64,000 nucleotides of DNA from Streptomyces sp. NBC_01689 (GCF_036250675.1 NZ_CP109592.1:7440001-7504000); one strand, 5' to 3'. Numbered from the stretch's first letter, positions 34,323 to 43,003 are shown. Numbers and translations are program-made. Notes: a model not told the origin generated them from the sequence alone.

Positions 34323-35405
34323 ATGGTTCGCGCCGCCGTCCTTCCCGCCGTGGGCGCCCCGCTGGAGATCGCCGAGATCGACCTCCCCGCGCCGGGCCCG
34401 GGCCAGGTCCGCGTCCGGCTGGCCGCCGCCGGGGTCTGCCACTCCGACCTCTCGCTGTCCGACGGGACCATGCGGGTCCCGGTCCCCGCCGTGCTCGGCC
34501 ACGAGGGCGCCGGGACCGTCGTCTCCGTCGGCGAGGGCGTGACGGGCATCGTCCCCGGTGCGGCCGTCGTCCTCAACTGGGCTCCCTCGTGCGGGAGATG
34601 CCACGCCTGCTCGCTGGGGGAGGTGTGGCTCTGCGCCGACGCGCTGACCGGCGCGGGGAACGTGTACGCACGGCGCACGTCCGACGGGAGCGACCTCCAT
34701 CCCGGCCTGAACGTGGCCGCGTTCGCCGAGGAGACGGTGGTCGCCGCGGGGTGCGTGCTTCCGGCACCGGACGGCATCCCGCTCACCGACGCCGCCCTGC
34801 TCGGCTGCGCCGTCCTCACCGGCTACGGCGCCGTCCACCACTCCGCGGCGGTCCGGCCCGGCGAGACGGTCGCCGTGTTCGGGGCCGGCGGAGTGGGCCT
34901 CGCGGCGCTCCAGGCGGCGCGGATCGCGGGCGCGTCGAGGATCGTCGCCGTCGACGTCTCCTCCGCGAAGGAGTCACTCGCCCGCGCCGCGGGCGCCACG
35001 GACTTCGTCGTGGCCTCCGACACCACCGCCCGCGAGATCCGCGCCCTCACCGGCAGGCAGGGCGTCGACGTGGCCGTCGAGTGCGTCGGCCGCGCCGTGA
35101 CGATCCGCGCCGCGTGGGACTCCACCCGGCGCGGCGGCCGCACCACGGTCGTCGGCATCGGCGGCAAGGACCAGCAGGTCACCTTCAACGCGCTGGAGAT
35201 CTTCCACTGGGGGAGGACCCTGGCCGGGTGCGTGTACGGCAACTGCGACCCGGCGCGCGACCTGCCGGTGCTCGCCGAGCACGTACGGGAAGGACGGCTG
35301 GACCTGGGGATGCTGGTCACCGAGCGGATCGGGCTGGAGGGCATCCCTGGGGCGTTCGAGAACATGGTGGCCGGGAAGGGCGGACGGGCGGTGGTGGTCC
35401 TCTAG
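34323..35405 (+). CDS. Zinc-dependent alcohol dehydrogenase (MDR superfamily)
   Basis: A 360-residue medium-chain dehydrogenase. Catalytic zinc ligands are Cys in GVCHSD and His in LGHEGAG. The structural zinc site is C-x2-C-x2-C-x7-C (CGRCHACSLGEVWLC). The Rossmann motif is AVFGAGGVGLAAL, followed by an acidic residue (IVAVDVS) that favours NAD. ATG 34323 has CAGGAG upstream. It is co-transcribed with the preceding aldehyde dehydrogenase. The exact alcohol is unknown; the length and loop resemble class-III-like and benzyl-alcohol types. Confidence 0.93.
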   Translation: MVRAAVLPAVGAPLEIAEIDLPAPGPGQVRVRLAAAGVCHSDLSLSDGTMRVPVPAVLGHEGAGTVVSVGEGVTGIVPGAAVVLNWAPSCGRCHACSLGEVWLCADALTGAGNVYARRTSDGSDLHPGLNVAAFAEETVVAAGCVLPAPDGIPLTDAALLGCAVLTGYGAVHHSAAVRPGETVAVFGAGGVGLAALQAARIAGASRIVAVDVSSAKESLARAAGATDFVVASDTTAREIRALTGRQGVDVAVECVGRAVTIRAAWDSTRRGGRTTVVGIGGKDQQVTFNALEIFHWGRTLAGCVYGNCDPARDLPVLAEHVREGRLDLGMLVTERIGLEGIPGAFENMVAGKGGRAVVVL

Positions 35406-35592
35406 GCGGTGGCCGCCCGCGGGACCGGGACGTGTCACCGCCGCGCCCCCTGAACCCCGGGTCCGCCCGCGAGCCGGGGTTCCGGCGGCCCGTACATCCG
35501 GGCCTGCCCGCTCATCAGGGGCGCCGCGTCCCTGTCCGCGCGTGGTGCCTTCCCGCCGGGCCGAGTGCCGGCCGGGGCGAGTGCCCGCCGGG

Positions 35593-36537
35593 TCAGGCGC
35601 GTTCCGACGGGCGGGGGGAGACCGTCGCGCGCGCCGGACCGGCGGCCCGCGGCCGGGACCGTGACACGGCGACACCGGCCAGGCACAGGGCGCCGCCCGC
35701 CAGGGTGACCACGCCCGGGACCTCGTCGAGGAACAGCCAGGACATCGCGACGACCAGCGCGGGGACCGCGTACGTGGTCGCGCCCATCCGGCTCGCGGTG
35801 GTCCGGGCAAGGGCGTACGCCCAGGTCGTGAAGGCCAGCGCGGTCGGGAAGACACCCAGGTAGAGCACGTTCAGGGTGGCGGAGGCGGGCGCGTCCGCCA
35901 CTTCGTGGACCAGCTGTCCCGCGAACGGCAGGCAGGCGACCGCGCCCACCAGACACCCGAAGGTGGTGACCTGGAGCACGCTCGCCCGGCCGAGGGCCGG
36001 CTTCTGGGCGACGACGCCCGCCGCGTAACCGCCCGCCGCGAGCAGACACAGGACCACACCGAGGACCGAGGAACCGCCCCGTCCGGACATCGACAGCCCC
36101 ACCGAGACCGCGCCGGCGAACGACACCGCCATGCCGGCCAGCAGCCGCGGCGGCATGGGGTCCCCCAGCAGCCGGGAACCGAGCAGCGCGATCAGGATCG
36201 GGCCGATGTTCACGACCAGCGCGGCCGTGCCGGCGTCCACCTGCTGCTCGCCCCAGTTCAGCACCACCATGTAGAAGCCGAACCACAGCAGGCCGGACAG
36301 CGCGATCCCACGCCAGGCAGCGCGTGGCGGCAGGCCCTCCCGCCGCACCAGGCAGAGGGCGCCCAGCGCCACGGTGCCGGCCAGCAGCCGGCCCAGCGCC
36401 AGTGCCCCGGGGGAGTACGCCGCGCCCGCGCTGCGGATCGACACGAAGGCGGAGGCCCACAGCACGACGGTCACCGTCGCCGCGCCCGCGGCGAGCAGCT
36501 CCGTGCGGCGGGCGGGGACGGGGGAGGAGGCGTTCAT
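35593..36537 (-). CDS. EamA/DMT-family membrane transporter
   Basis: About 314 residues with ten predicted transmembrane helices in two EamA repeats (first TVTVVLWASAFVSIRSAGA, second from VLGVVLCLLAAGGYAAGV). Members export metabolites or amino acids. Two adjacent ATGs (36540, 36537) are possible; the second has the better spacing from GGAG. It lies 88 bases downstream of an HTH regulator on the same strand, which may control it. Confidence 0.88.
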   Translation of the reverse strand: MNASSPVPARRTELLAAGAATVTVVLWASAFVSIRSAGAAYSPGALALGRLLAGTVALGALCLVRREGLPPRAAWRGIALSGLLWFGFYMVVLNWGEQQVDAGTAALVVNIGPILIALLGSRLLGDPMPPRLLAGMAVSFAGAVSVGLSMSGRGGSSVLGVVLCLLAAGGYAAGVVAQKPALGRASVLQVTTFGCLVGAVACLPFAGQLVHEVADAPASATLNVLYLGVFPTALAFTTWAYALARTTASRMGATTYAVPALVVAMSWLFLDEVPGVVTLAGGALCLAGVAVSRSRPRAAGPARATVSPRPSERA

Positions 36538-36627
36538 CATGCTCCTGAGGCTAGGTTCGGGCGGGGCGCCGGACCGGCGGATTTCGGTCGCCGTGGTGAA
36601 CGGAACGGGCTGGGCCCGGCGGATCCC

Positions 36628-37338
36628 TCAGCGCAGCGCCGTCGGTTCGACGCCCAGGAGCTCGGCGAAGGCGCGCTCCCCCTCCGGGGTGACCGCGACC
36701 GCACGCTCCGATCCGATGCGCACGCACCAGCGGGCGTCGAGGGCGTGGCGGCACAGGGCCGCGCCCGCGGTCCCCGCGAGATGGGGGCGGCGCTCGGTCC
36801 AGTCCAGGCAGGCGCGGCTGAGGGGGCGTCGGCCGGTGCGGTCCAGGGTGATGCCGGCCGTGTCGAACCACCGAAGTCCCGCGTCGGTCAAGGCGAAGCC
36901 GGTGTCCTGGCGGAGCAGTCCGCGCCGGGTGAGGGCGTCGGTGAGGGCGATCCCGAGCCGCCCGGCGAGATGGTCGTAGCAGGTGCGCCCTCGGGCCATC
37001 GCCGAGCCCGCGCCGGCCTCCCGCAGCGACCGGGGGCGCCCGGCGGCGGGCGCGATCCGGGCGGCGAGGTCCTCCACCAGCTGGGCGACGCGGCTGTCGG
37101 CCAGGCGTACGTAGCGGTGACGGCCCTGCCGCTCCTCCGCGAGCAGGCCGCCCGCGACCAGTCTGCCGAGGTGTTCGCTGGCCGTCGACGGCGCGACACC
37201 GGCGTGCCGGGCCAGCTCCCCGGCGGTCCAGGCGCGGCCGTCGAGCAGCGCGAGCAGGAAGTCGGCGCGGGTCTCGTCGGCGATCATCCCGGCCAGCGCC
37301 GCCAGTCCGGGTGCGACCGGCTCCCTCCGTCTGCTCAT
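36628..37338 (-). CDS. ArsR-like winged-helix regulator with C-terminal extension
   Basis: A 236-residue regulator. The N-terminal ArsR-type helix-turn-helix (about 12-95) includes WTAGELARHAGVAPSTASEH followed by LGRLVAGGLL and a wing (RQGRHRYVRL). A 130-residue C-terminal region contains Cys/His/Trp-rich parts (TCYDHLAGRLG, LDWTERRPHLAGT). This long form is known in actinobacteria, often beside transporters. The metal or ligand is not evident. ATG 37338 is chosen; a 7-bp inverted repeat lies 24 bases upstream. Probable control of the EamA gene downstream. Confidence 0.88.
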   Translation of the reverse strand: MSRRREPVAPGLAALAGMIADETRADFLLALLDGRAWTAGELARHAGVAPSTASEHLGRLVAGGLLAEERQGRHRYVRLADSRVAQLVEDLAARIAPAAGRPRSLREAGAGSAMARGRTCYDHLAGRLGIALTDALTRRGLLRQDTGFALTDAGLRWFDTAGITLDRTGRRPLSRACLDWTERRPHLAGTAGAALCRHALDARWCVRIGSERAVAVTPEGERAFAELLGVEPTALR

Positions 37339-37361
37339 ACGCCCAGCATGCGCCAGGAAGG

Positions 37362-37379
37362 GTTCGGCGACGGCCGAAC
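37362..37379. promoter_or_regulatory. Inverted repeat GTTCGGC-N4-GCCGAAC upstream of the ArsR-like gene
   Basis: Perfect 7-bp arms (37362-37368 and 37373-37379), 24 bases upstream of the regulator's start, in position for autoregulation. The rest of the gap to the TetR stop at 37657 holds nothing else I can name. Confidence 0.55.
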
Positions 37380-37656
37380 GATGGCGGCGAACCCGTCCAC
37401 CGCCGTCACGGGACCGGCCTCGCGGTCCTGGCCGCCGGGTCCGTAGCTCCGGACGGCCCCGCCCGCCAGGCGGCGTCGTGCCCCGCGCGCCACGCGTCGC
37501 GCACCGCCCGCCAGGCTCCCGGGGCGTGCGCCGCCCGTCGGGGCTCCGAAGGCCGTGCGCCGGGTTCACAGGCGTCCTCCGAACACGGTCCGTCGTACGA
37601 GGTCCGCCGTACACGGTCGCCCGGACTTCGTCCGGCTCCGCCCGGCCGGGGCCCGG

Positions 37657-38298
37657 TCACTCCGTCGCGCCCACCCGTCCGAACTGCTGCGCCAACCCGT
37701 CCAGCAGCGCCGTGAGCCCCACTTCGAACGCCCGCTCGTCGACCTTCTCCTGCTGCTCGGCGAGCAGATGCGCCTGGCCCAGATGGGGGTAGTCGGCGGG
37801 GTCGTAGGCGGTCTCGTCGTCGACGAAGCCGCCGGCGAAGGAGCCGAGGGCGGAGCCCATGATGAAGTACCGCATCAGGGCGCCGATGGACGTGGCCTGC
37901 GCGGGCGGCCAGCCGGCGCCCACCATCGCGCCGAAGACCGCGTCGGCCAGGCGCAGCCCGGCGGGCCGGCGGCCGGGGCCGCGGGCGAGGACCGGGACGA
38001 TGTTCGGGTGGTCGCGCAGGGCGCTCCGGTAGGAGACAGCCCAGTCGTGCAGGGCGGTGCGCCAGTCCCGTCCGTCCTCGAACACCGTGAGATCGACCTG
38101 CGCGCTCACGGAGTCCGCGACCGCCTCCAGGATCTGGTCCTTGGTGCGGAAGTGGTTGTAGAGGGACGGTCCGCTCACTCCCAGTTCGGCGGCGAGCCGG
38201 CGCGTGGAAAGGGCCGCCAGGCCCTCGGCGTCCACCAGGGCCCGCGCCGTCTCGACGATCCGGTCGGTGCTGAGGAGGGGCTTGCGCGGTCGGGCCAT
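37657..38298 (-). CDS. TetR family regulator with tetracycline-repressor-like C-domain
   Basis: A 213-residue regulator. The helix-turn-helix is near residues 12-58 (LSTRRLAAELGVSGPSLYNH), and the C-terminal all-helical domain resembles the TetR class proper. ATG 38298 begins MARPRKPLL; an upstream GTG-like extension (to 38307) is possible. No strong ribosome site, so it may be leaderless. It is divergent from an acyl-CoA dehydrogenase with the AAACTA-type operator between them. The same site precedes the aldehyde dehydrogenase operon, so this TetR probably controls both units. Confidence 0.9.
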   Translation of the reverse strand: MARPRKPLLSTDRIVETARALVDAEGLAALSTRRLAAELGVSGPSLYNHFRTKDQILEAVADSVSAQVDLTVFEDGRDWRTALHDWAVSYRSALRDHPNIVPVLARGPGRRPAGLRLADAVFGAMVGAGWPPAQATSIGALMRYFIMGSALGSFAGGFVDDETAYDPADYPHLGQAHLLAEQQEKVDERAFEVGLTALLDGLAQQFGRVGATE

Positions 38299-38323
38299 GG
38301 CGCACATAGTAGGGCTGCACAGT

Positions 38324-38344
38324 TAAACTAGCAGTGCTAATTTA
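38324..38344. promoter_or_regulatory. TetR operator in the divergent tetR/acyl-CoA dehydrogenase region
   Basis: TAAACTAGC to TAATTTA forms an imperfect inverted repeat that agrees at 16 of 20 bases with the site at 32860-32879 read on the other strand. It lies 26 bases from the TetR start and 40 bases from the dehydrogenase start. Confidence 0.75.
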
Positions 38345-38383
38345 CATTTTCGGATATACGGCCTTCCTGTGGGGTGTTCCGTC

Positions 38384-39535
38384 ATGAACCTGGAGCTCAG
38401 CGAGGAGCAGACCGCCGTCCGGCAGCTCGCCAAGGACTTCGTGGACCGCGAGATCGCCCCCCACGTCGTCGAGTGGGACCGCGCGGAGGAAGTCGACCGG
38501 TCCCTCGTCAAGAAGCTCGGCGAGGTCGGATTCCTCGGCCTCACGGTCGACGAGGAGTACGGCGGCAGCGGCGGCGACCATCTCGCGTACTGCCTGGTGA
38601 CGGAGGAGCTGGGGCGCGGTGACTCGTCCGTGCGCGGCATCGTCTCCGTCTCGCTCGGCCTGGTCGCCAAGACGATCGCGCACTGGGGGAGCGAGGAGCA
38701 GAAGCGGCGGTGGCTGCCGGGGCTGACCTCGGGCACCGAGGTAGGCTGCTTCGGCCTCACCGAACCCGGCACCGGATCGGACGCCGGGCATCTGACCACC
38801 AGGGCGGTGCGCGACGGCGACGACTACGTCATCAACGGCACCAAGATGTTCATCACCAACGGGACATGGGCGGACGTGGTGCTGCTGTTCGCCAGGTCGA
38901 CGGACGCGCCCGGCCACCGGGGCGTCACCGCCTTCCTGGTGCCGACGGACACCCCGGGGCTGACCCGCCACACCGTCCACGGCAAGCTCGGGCTGCGCGG
39001 CCAGGCCACCGCGGAACTCGTCCTGGAGGACGTCCGCGTCCCCGCGAGCGCCATGCTGGCAACGGAGGGCAAGGGGTTCTCCGTGGCCATGTCCGCCCTG
39101 GCCAAGGGGAGGATGTCGGTGGCCGCCGGCTGCGTCGGCATCGCCCAGGCCGCGCTCGACGCCGCCGTCACGTACGCGGCGCAGCGGGAGCAGTTCGGCA
39201 AGACCATCGCCCACCACCAGCTCGTCCAGGAACTGATCAGCGACATCGCCGTGGACGTGGACGCGGCGCGCCTGCTGACCTGGCGGGTCGCCGACCTCGT
39301 CGACCGCGGGCTGCCGTTCGCCACCGAGTCCTCCAAGGCCAAGCTCTTCGCCTCGGAGGCCGCCGTCCGCGCCGCGAACAACGCGCTGCAGGTCTTCGGC
39401 GGCTACGGCTACATCGACGAGTACCCGGCGGGCAAACTGCTGCGCGACGCCCGGGTGATGACCCTCTACGAGGGCACCAGCCAGATACAGAAGCTCGTCA
39501 TCGGGCGTGCGCTGACCGGGGTTTCGGCCTTCTGA
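38384..39535 (+). CDS. Acyl-CoA dehydrogenase
   Basis: FAD enzyme of fatty-acid or branched-acyl beta-oxidation, 383 residues, full length. Family signatures are CFGLTEPGTGSDA, FITNGTWADV and the C-terminal GGYGYIDEYPAGKLLRDARV followed by TLYEGTSQIQ, which carries the catalytic glutamate in the short/medium-chain type position. ATG 38384 follows GGGGTG. It is divergent from a TetR gene sharing an operator with it. Chain-length preference cannot be assigned. Confidence 0.94.
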   Translation: MNLELSEEQTAVRQLAKDFVDREIAPHVVEWDRAEEVDRSLVKKLGEVGFLGLTVDEEYGGSGGDHLAYCLVTEELGRGDSSVRGIVSVSLGLVAKTIAHWGSEEQKRRWLPGLTSGTEVGCFGLTEPGTGSDAGHLTTRAVRDGDDYVINGTKMFITNGTWADVVLLFARSTDAPGHRGVTAFLVPTDTPGLTRHTVHGKLGLRGQATAELVLEDVRVPASAMLATEGKGFSVAMSALAKGRMSVAAGCVGIAQAALDAAVTYAAQREQFGKTIAHHQLVQELISDIAVDVDAARLLTWRVADLVDRGLPFATESSKAKLFASEAAVRAANNALQVFGGYGYIDEYPAGKLLRDARVMTLYEGTSQIQKLVIGRALTGVSAF

Positions 39536-39611
39536 GCGCGCGGGCGAGTGAGTACCCGGGTGAGTACGGGAGCGGATGCGGCCGGGGCCCCACGGGCCGA
39601 TCCTGGTCCGC

Positions 39612-39863
39612 ATGACTGACACATCCGTCAAGCAGCAGTCCACCGCCGCCTTCTACGGCCAGGCGGTCGCCTCCTTCTCCGTCGCCATGGTCGCGACCGC
39701 CGTCGGCATCTTCAAGCTGCAGGCCGACACCTGGGTGCGCGCTTTCCTGGGCGTCGCCGTGCTCTATCTGGTCACCTCGTGCTTCACGCTGGCCAAGGTG
39801 ATCAGGGACCGGCAGGAGGCGCACCTCGCACAGCGCTCCTACAGCCCGTTCGAAAAGCTCTGA
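39612..39863 (+). CDS. YiaA/YiaB-type two-helix inner-membrane protein
   Basis: An 83-residue protein with two transmembrane helices (SFSVAMVATAVGIFKL and AFLGVAVLYLVTSCFTLAKV) and the conserved cytosolic loop, matching the YiaAB two-helix domain. Function unknown. ATG 39612 is in poor ribosome-site context; the frame extends upstream but without conservation. It follows the acyl-CoA dehydrogenase by 76 bases. Confidence 0.82.
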   Translation: MTDTSVKQQSTAAFYGQAVASFSVAMVATAVGIFKLQADTWVRAFLGVAVLYLVTSCFTLAKVIRDRQEAHLAQRSYSPFEKL

Positions 39864-39892
39864 GTCCGGGGCGGCCGTCCTGAGCGGCCACA

Positions 39893-39908
39893 CTAAGCGC
39901 CCGCTCAG
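39893..39908. promoter_or_regulatory. TetR operator CTAAGCGCCCGCTCAG
   Basis: A 16-bp imperfect palindrome 49 bases before the TetR start. It agrees at 13 of 16 bases with CTAAGCGACTGCTTAG at 41164. It also overlaps a perfect 8-bp inverted repeat CTGAGCGG/CCGCTCAG (39880-39887, 39901-39908), which could act as a terminator for the upstream gene. Confidence 0.7.
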
Positions 39909-39956
39909 TATCAGAGGTATGGTGTTCGTCCTGTCAGTGGAAGGGGCGAACCAGCG

Positions 39957-40583
39957 ATGAGTACGGCGCAGGAGACGGCCGGCGGCGAGATGCAGCCGTG
40001 GGCCGAGGTCACCCCGGACGCGGCCCGGCGGCTGCTCGTCGCGGCCGTGGAGGCCTTCGCCGAGCGCGGGTACCACGCGACGACGACCCGGGACATCGCC
40101 GGGCGGGCGGGCATGAGCCCGGCGGCGCTCTACATCCACTACAAGACCAAGGAAGAACTGCTTCACCGGATCAGCCGGATCGGCCACGACAAGGCCCTGG
40201 CCATCGTGCGGGCGGCGGCCGACGGCGAGGGCGGCGCGGCCGAGCGGCTCACCGACGCCGTGCGGTCCTTCGTGCGGTGGCACGCGGGACAGCACACCAC
40301 CGCGCGGGTCGTGCAGTACGAACTCGACGCGCTCGGCCCCGAGGCCCGGGCCGAGATCATCGCCCTGCGGCGCCAGACCGACGCCGCGGTGCGCGGGATC
40401 ATCGAGGACGGGGTCGCGGCGGGCGACTTCGACGTCCCGGACGTCCCGGGCACCACGCTCGCGGTGCTCTCGCTCTGCATCGACGTGGCCCGCTGGTTCA
40501 ACGTCGACGGCCCCCGCACGCCCGACGAGGTCGGCGGGCTCTACGCCGACCTGGTCCTGCGCATGGTGGGATCCGGGGCGTAG
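39957..40583 (+). CDS. TetR family regulator, FadR/AcrR-like
   Basis: A 208-residue TetR protein. The helix-turn-helix is near residues 24-68 (TTTRDIAGRAGMSPAALYIH), and the C-domain resembles those binding acyl-CoA or hydrophobic ligands in actinobacterial fatty-acid regulators. ATG 39957 is the first start after the operator. It converges on the MaoC gene, whose promoter carries the same operator, so it likely represses both itself and MaoC. Confidence 0.9.
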   Translation: MSTAQETAGGEMQPWAEVTPDAARRLLVAAVEAFAERGYHATTTRDIAGRAGMSPAALYIHYKTKEELLHRISRIGHDKALAIVRAAADGEGGAAERLTDAVRSFVRWHAGQHTTARVVQYELDALGPEARAEIIALRRQTDAAVRGIIEDGVAAGDFDVPDVPGTTLAVLSLCIDVARWFNVDGPRTPDEVGGLYADLVLRMVGSGA

Positions 40584-40676
40584 GGCCGACGGCCGGACCC
40601 CGGCCGGGAGGGACCGGGCCCGGGGAGCGGCCCGGCACGGTCCCGCGGCGGGCGCCGTTCGGAGCCCGGAGACGGG

Positions 40677-41138
40677 TCAGAGGTAGTAGCGCGACACCGA
40701 CTCCGCGACGCACACCGGCTTGTCGCCGCCGTCGCGCTCCACGGTGAAGGCCACGGACACCTGGACACCGCCGGCCACGTCGTCGACGCCGGTGACCTTC
40801 GCGGTGGCCCGCAGCCGCGAGCCGACGGGCACGGGGGCGGGGAAACGCACCTTGTTGGTGCCGTAGTTGACGCCCATCTGCACGCCCTCGACGCTCAGCA
40901 GCTGCGGGCCGAAGAGCGGCAGGAGGGACAGGGTGAGGTAGCCGTGCGCGATCGTCGTGCCGAACGGGCCCGACGCGGCCCGCTCGGGGTCGACGTGGAT
41001 CCACTGGTGGTCGCCCGTCGCCTCCGCGAAGAGGTCGATCCGCTTCTGGTCGATCTCGACCCAGTCGCTGTACCCCAGCTGCTCGCCCACGGCGGCGCGC
41101 AGTTCGTCGACCGTCGCGAACGTCCTCGGCTCTGCCAT
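40677..41138 (-). CDS. MaoC-family (R)-enoyl-CoA hydratase
   Basis: A 153-residue hot-dog-fold hydratase that adds water to trans-2-enoyl-CoA. The hydratase-2 motif is present: GDHQWIHVDPERA with catalytic Asp and His, then GPFGTTIAHGYLTLSLLP. It is close to the Rv0216/NodN-like single-domain MaoC of actinobacteria. ATG 41138 has GGGAGG upstream. An operator shared with the TetR at 39957 lies 26 bases before the start. Confidence 0.92.
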   Translation of the reverse strand: MAEPRTFATVDELRAAVGEQLGYSDWVEIDQKRIDLFAEATGDHQWIHVDPERAASGPFGTTIAHGYLTLSLLPLFGPQLLSVEGVQMGVNYGTNKVRFPAPVPVGSRLRATAKVTGVDDVAGGVQVSVAFTVERDGGDKPVCVAESVSRYYL

Positions 41139-41163
41139 CTCGCTGACCTCCCATGTCCTATGT

Positions 41164-41179
41164 CTAAGCGACTGCTTAG
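41164..41179. promoter_or_regulatory. TetR operator CTAAGCGACTGCTTAG upstream of the MaoC gene
   Basis: Perfect inverted repeat CTAAGC-N4-GCTTAG between the MaoC gene and soxR. It matches the site before the TetR gene at 39957 at 13 of 16 bases. Confidence 0.75.
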
Positions 41180-41244
41180 CATGGTCGGGTGCGGGGCGCA
41201 TGTCAACGGACCGGGCGGGTGACGAGGTCGGTAGGGTTGGAGGG

Positions 41245-41754
41245 GTGCCCCAGATCCCCGAGGAGATCCACGAGCTGACCGTCGGCCAGTTGTCGGCCCG
41301 CAGCGGTGCCGCCGTCTCGGCCCTGCACTTCTACGAGTCCAAGGGCCTGATCAGCAGTCGGCGCACCACCGGTAACCAGCGTCGCTACCACCGTGACGCG
41401 CTGCGCCGTGTCGCCTTCGTCCGCGCCGCCCAGCGGGTCGGCATCCCGCTGGCCACCATCCGTGAGGCGCTCGCCGAGCTGCCCGAGGAGCGGACCCCGA
41501 CGCGCGCGGACTGGGCCCGGCTCTCGGAGGCGTGGCGTTCCGAACTCGACGAACGCATCAGGCAGTTGAGCAGGCTGAGGGATCATCTGACGGACTGCAT
41601 CGGGTGCGGGTGTCTGTCCTTGGACAACTGTGTGCTCTCCAACCCGGACGACGTCTTCGGTGAGCGCCGGGCCGGTTCCCGGCTCATGGCCGAGCCCACC
41701 ACCGCGCCGCGGCCGGCGCCGGAGCGGCGCGGGGACCCGGACGGCTGCCGCTGA
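41245..41754 (+). CDS. soxR: Redox-sensing transcriptional activator SoxR
   Basis: MerR-family regulator of 169 residues binding a 2Fe-2S cluster. The DNA-binding half has LTVGQLSARSGAAVSALHFY and the Arg-rich turn RRTTGNQRRY. The cluster cysteines are C-x2-C-x-C-x5-C (CIGCGCLSLDNC, first Cys at about 118). It senses redox-active compounds; in Streptomyces such compounds are often the organism's own pigments. GTG 41245 corresponds to the PQIPEEIHEL start; GGAGG lies almost adjacent, so the transcript may be leaderless. ATG 41200 in frame is an alternative. The C-terminal tail after the cluster is longer than in enteric SoxR, as in other streptomycetes. Confidence 0.96.
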   Translation: MPQIPEEIHELTVGQLSARSGAAVSALHFYESKGLISSRRTTGNQRRYHRDALRRVAFVRAAQRVGIPLATIREALAELPEERTPTRADWARLSEAWRSELDERIRQLSRLRDHLTDCIGCGCLSLDNCVLSNPDDVFGERRAGSRLMAEPTTAPRPAPERRGDPDGCR

Positions 41755-41935
41755 AACCGGCGCTCCACGGCGCTCCCGCCCCGGCGTTCCCGGACGCGTT
41801 CCCCGGCGTCCCGGGCCCGCTCCCCGGCCGTGCCCCAGGCCGCGCAGCGACCCGGGGTGACCCGTACCGCCCGCCCCGGTCCGCGGCGGGGCGCGCCGGA
41901 CACGGGCCGGGACCAGGCGGACGCCTCCGTACGGC

Positions 41936-43003
41936 TCACTCGTACTCCGTGCCGCCCTTGCGGGTCAGATAGGCCGGGCTGACCGCCTTCGCGATGGCCC
42001 GGCCGCCCGTCACCGGGCTGTGCCGTTCGGCCGCGGGCCGGATGACCACGCCCTCGCGCAGGTGGAGTCCGCGGCCCGAGACCGTCTCGCGGCCCGAGGC
42101 GGTCTCCAGCACCCGGTCGATGGCGTACGGGCCCTCGTACAGCCGGGGCACCAGCGGCAGTTCGCCCTCCAGCAGGGCGGCGGCGTCCAGCCAGCGGACC
42201 TCGCCGTCGATCTCCGCGGACACGTCGAACACCGCGTAACCGAGGGACTCGCGGCGGCCGTCCGCACCGTAGGAGAGGTCCTGCACACCCGCCCCGTACA
42301 CCTCGCCGAAGATGCCGACACGGCGTGCGCCGAGCCGTTCGGCGAGCCGGGCCGCGACCCGTGCGACTCCGTGGCCGTGCACGGCACGCCAGTACAGATT
42401 GCGCGGATCCTCCTTGAGCGCAAGGGACTTGGCCCCGAAGCCCTTGGAGGAGACGTGCGTGCGTCCCTCGTCGGCCAGGTGAGTCACCAGGCAGGCGGAG
42501 CCGTGCAGCTTCTCCGTCAGCACGACGGGTTCACCCGGCGCGAAGATGTCCGGGTACCGCTGGATGTTCTCGATGTCGACCCAGGGCAGCAGTTCCGGCG
42601 CGGCCTCGATCTCACCGCTCATGGTGGGCGGGATCGGGGGGACCCACTTGACGATGCCGAGCGTCGGCGCGAAGTCGGTTCCCGCCGCGGCGGCACGGTC
42701 CAGGTCGACCTCGGCCAGCGCCCTGGGGCGGCAGACGATCCCCTGCGACAGCTCCCCGCGCAGTCGCACGGCCCTGACCCGGTCGGACGAGCTGCCCGCG
42801 AGCCGTCCGGTCAGCCCCAGCTCCTCGATCAGCCCGGCCGGGAGCACGGACTGCTCCGGGATGTAGAGCGCGGTCTCGCCGGTGCGGTAGGCGCCCTTGG
42901 GGACGACGGCCCGGTAGAGGCCCACCTGGGCCAGTTCGAGGGCGTCGGCGTTCGGGTGCTCGTGGACGGTCAGCACTTCGGCGGTGACGCGCAGCGTCGA
43001 CAT
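41936..43003 (-). CDS. ATP-dependent RNA ligase, Deinococcus DraRnl (Rnl5) type
   Basis: A 355-residue nucleotidyltransferase that seals RNA ends. The N-terminal OB-like module (about 1-125, LRVTAEVLTVHEHPNADALE) precedes the ligase domain, with motif I lysine in LTEKLHGSA at about residue 165, motif III GIFGEVYGAGVQDL, and motif V-like REGVVIRPAAE. The N-terminal OB placement and motif positions match the Deinococcus radiodurans RNA ligase family. ATG 43003 has GAGGAGAAG upstream; the longer frame is spurious. It is alone, with no RtcB, Pnkp or HEN1-like partner nearby. The substrate (nicked RNA in duplex for the family) is not proven here. Confidence 0.88.
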   Translation of the reverse strand: MSTLRVTAEVLTVHEHPNADALELAQVGLYRAVVPKGAYRTGETALYIPEQSVLPAGLIEELGLTGRLAGSSSDRVRAVRLRGELSQGIVCRPRALAEVDLDRAAAAGTDFAPTLGIVKWVPPIPPTMSGEIEAAPELLPWVDIENIQRYPDIFAPGEPVVLTEKLHGSACLVTHLADEGRTHVSSKGFGAKSLALKEDPRNLYWRAVHGHGVARVAARLAERLGARRVGIFGEVYGAGVQDLSYGADGRRESLGYAVFDVSAEIDGEVRWLDAAALLEGELPLVPRLYEGPYAIDRVLETASGRETVSGRGLHLREGVVIRPAAERHSPVTGGRAIAKAVSPAYLTRKGGTEYE

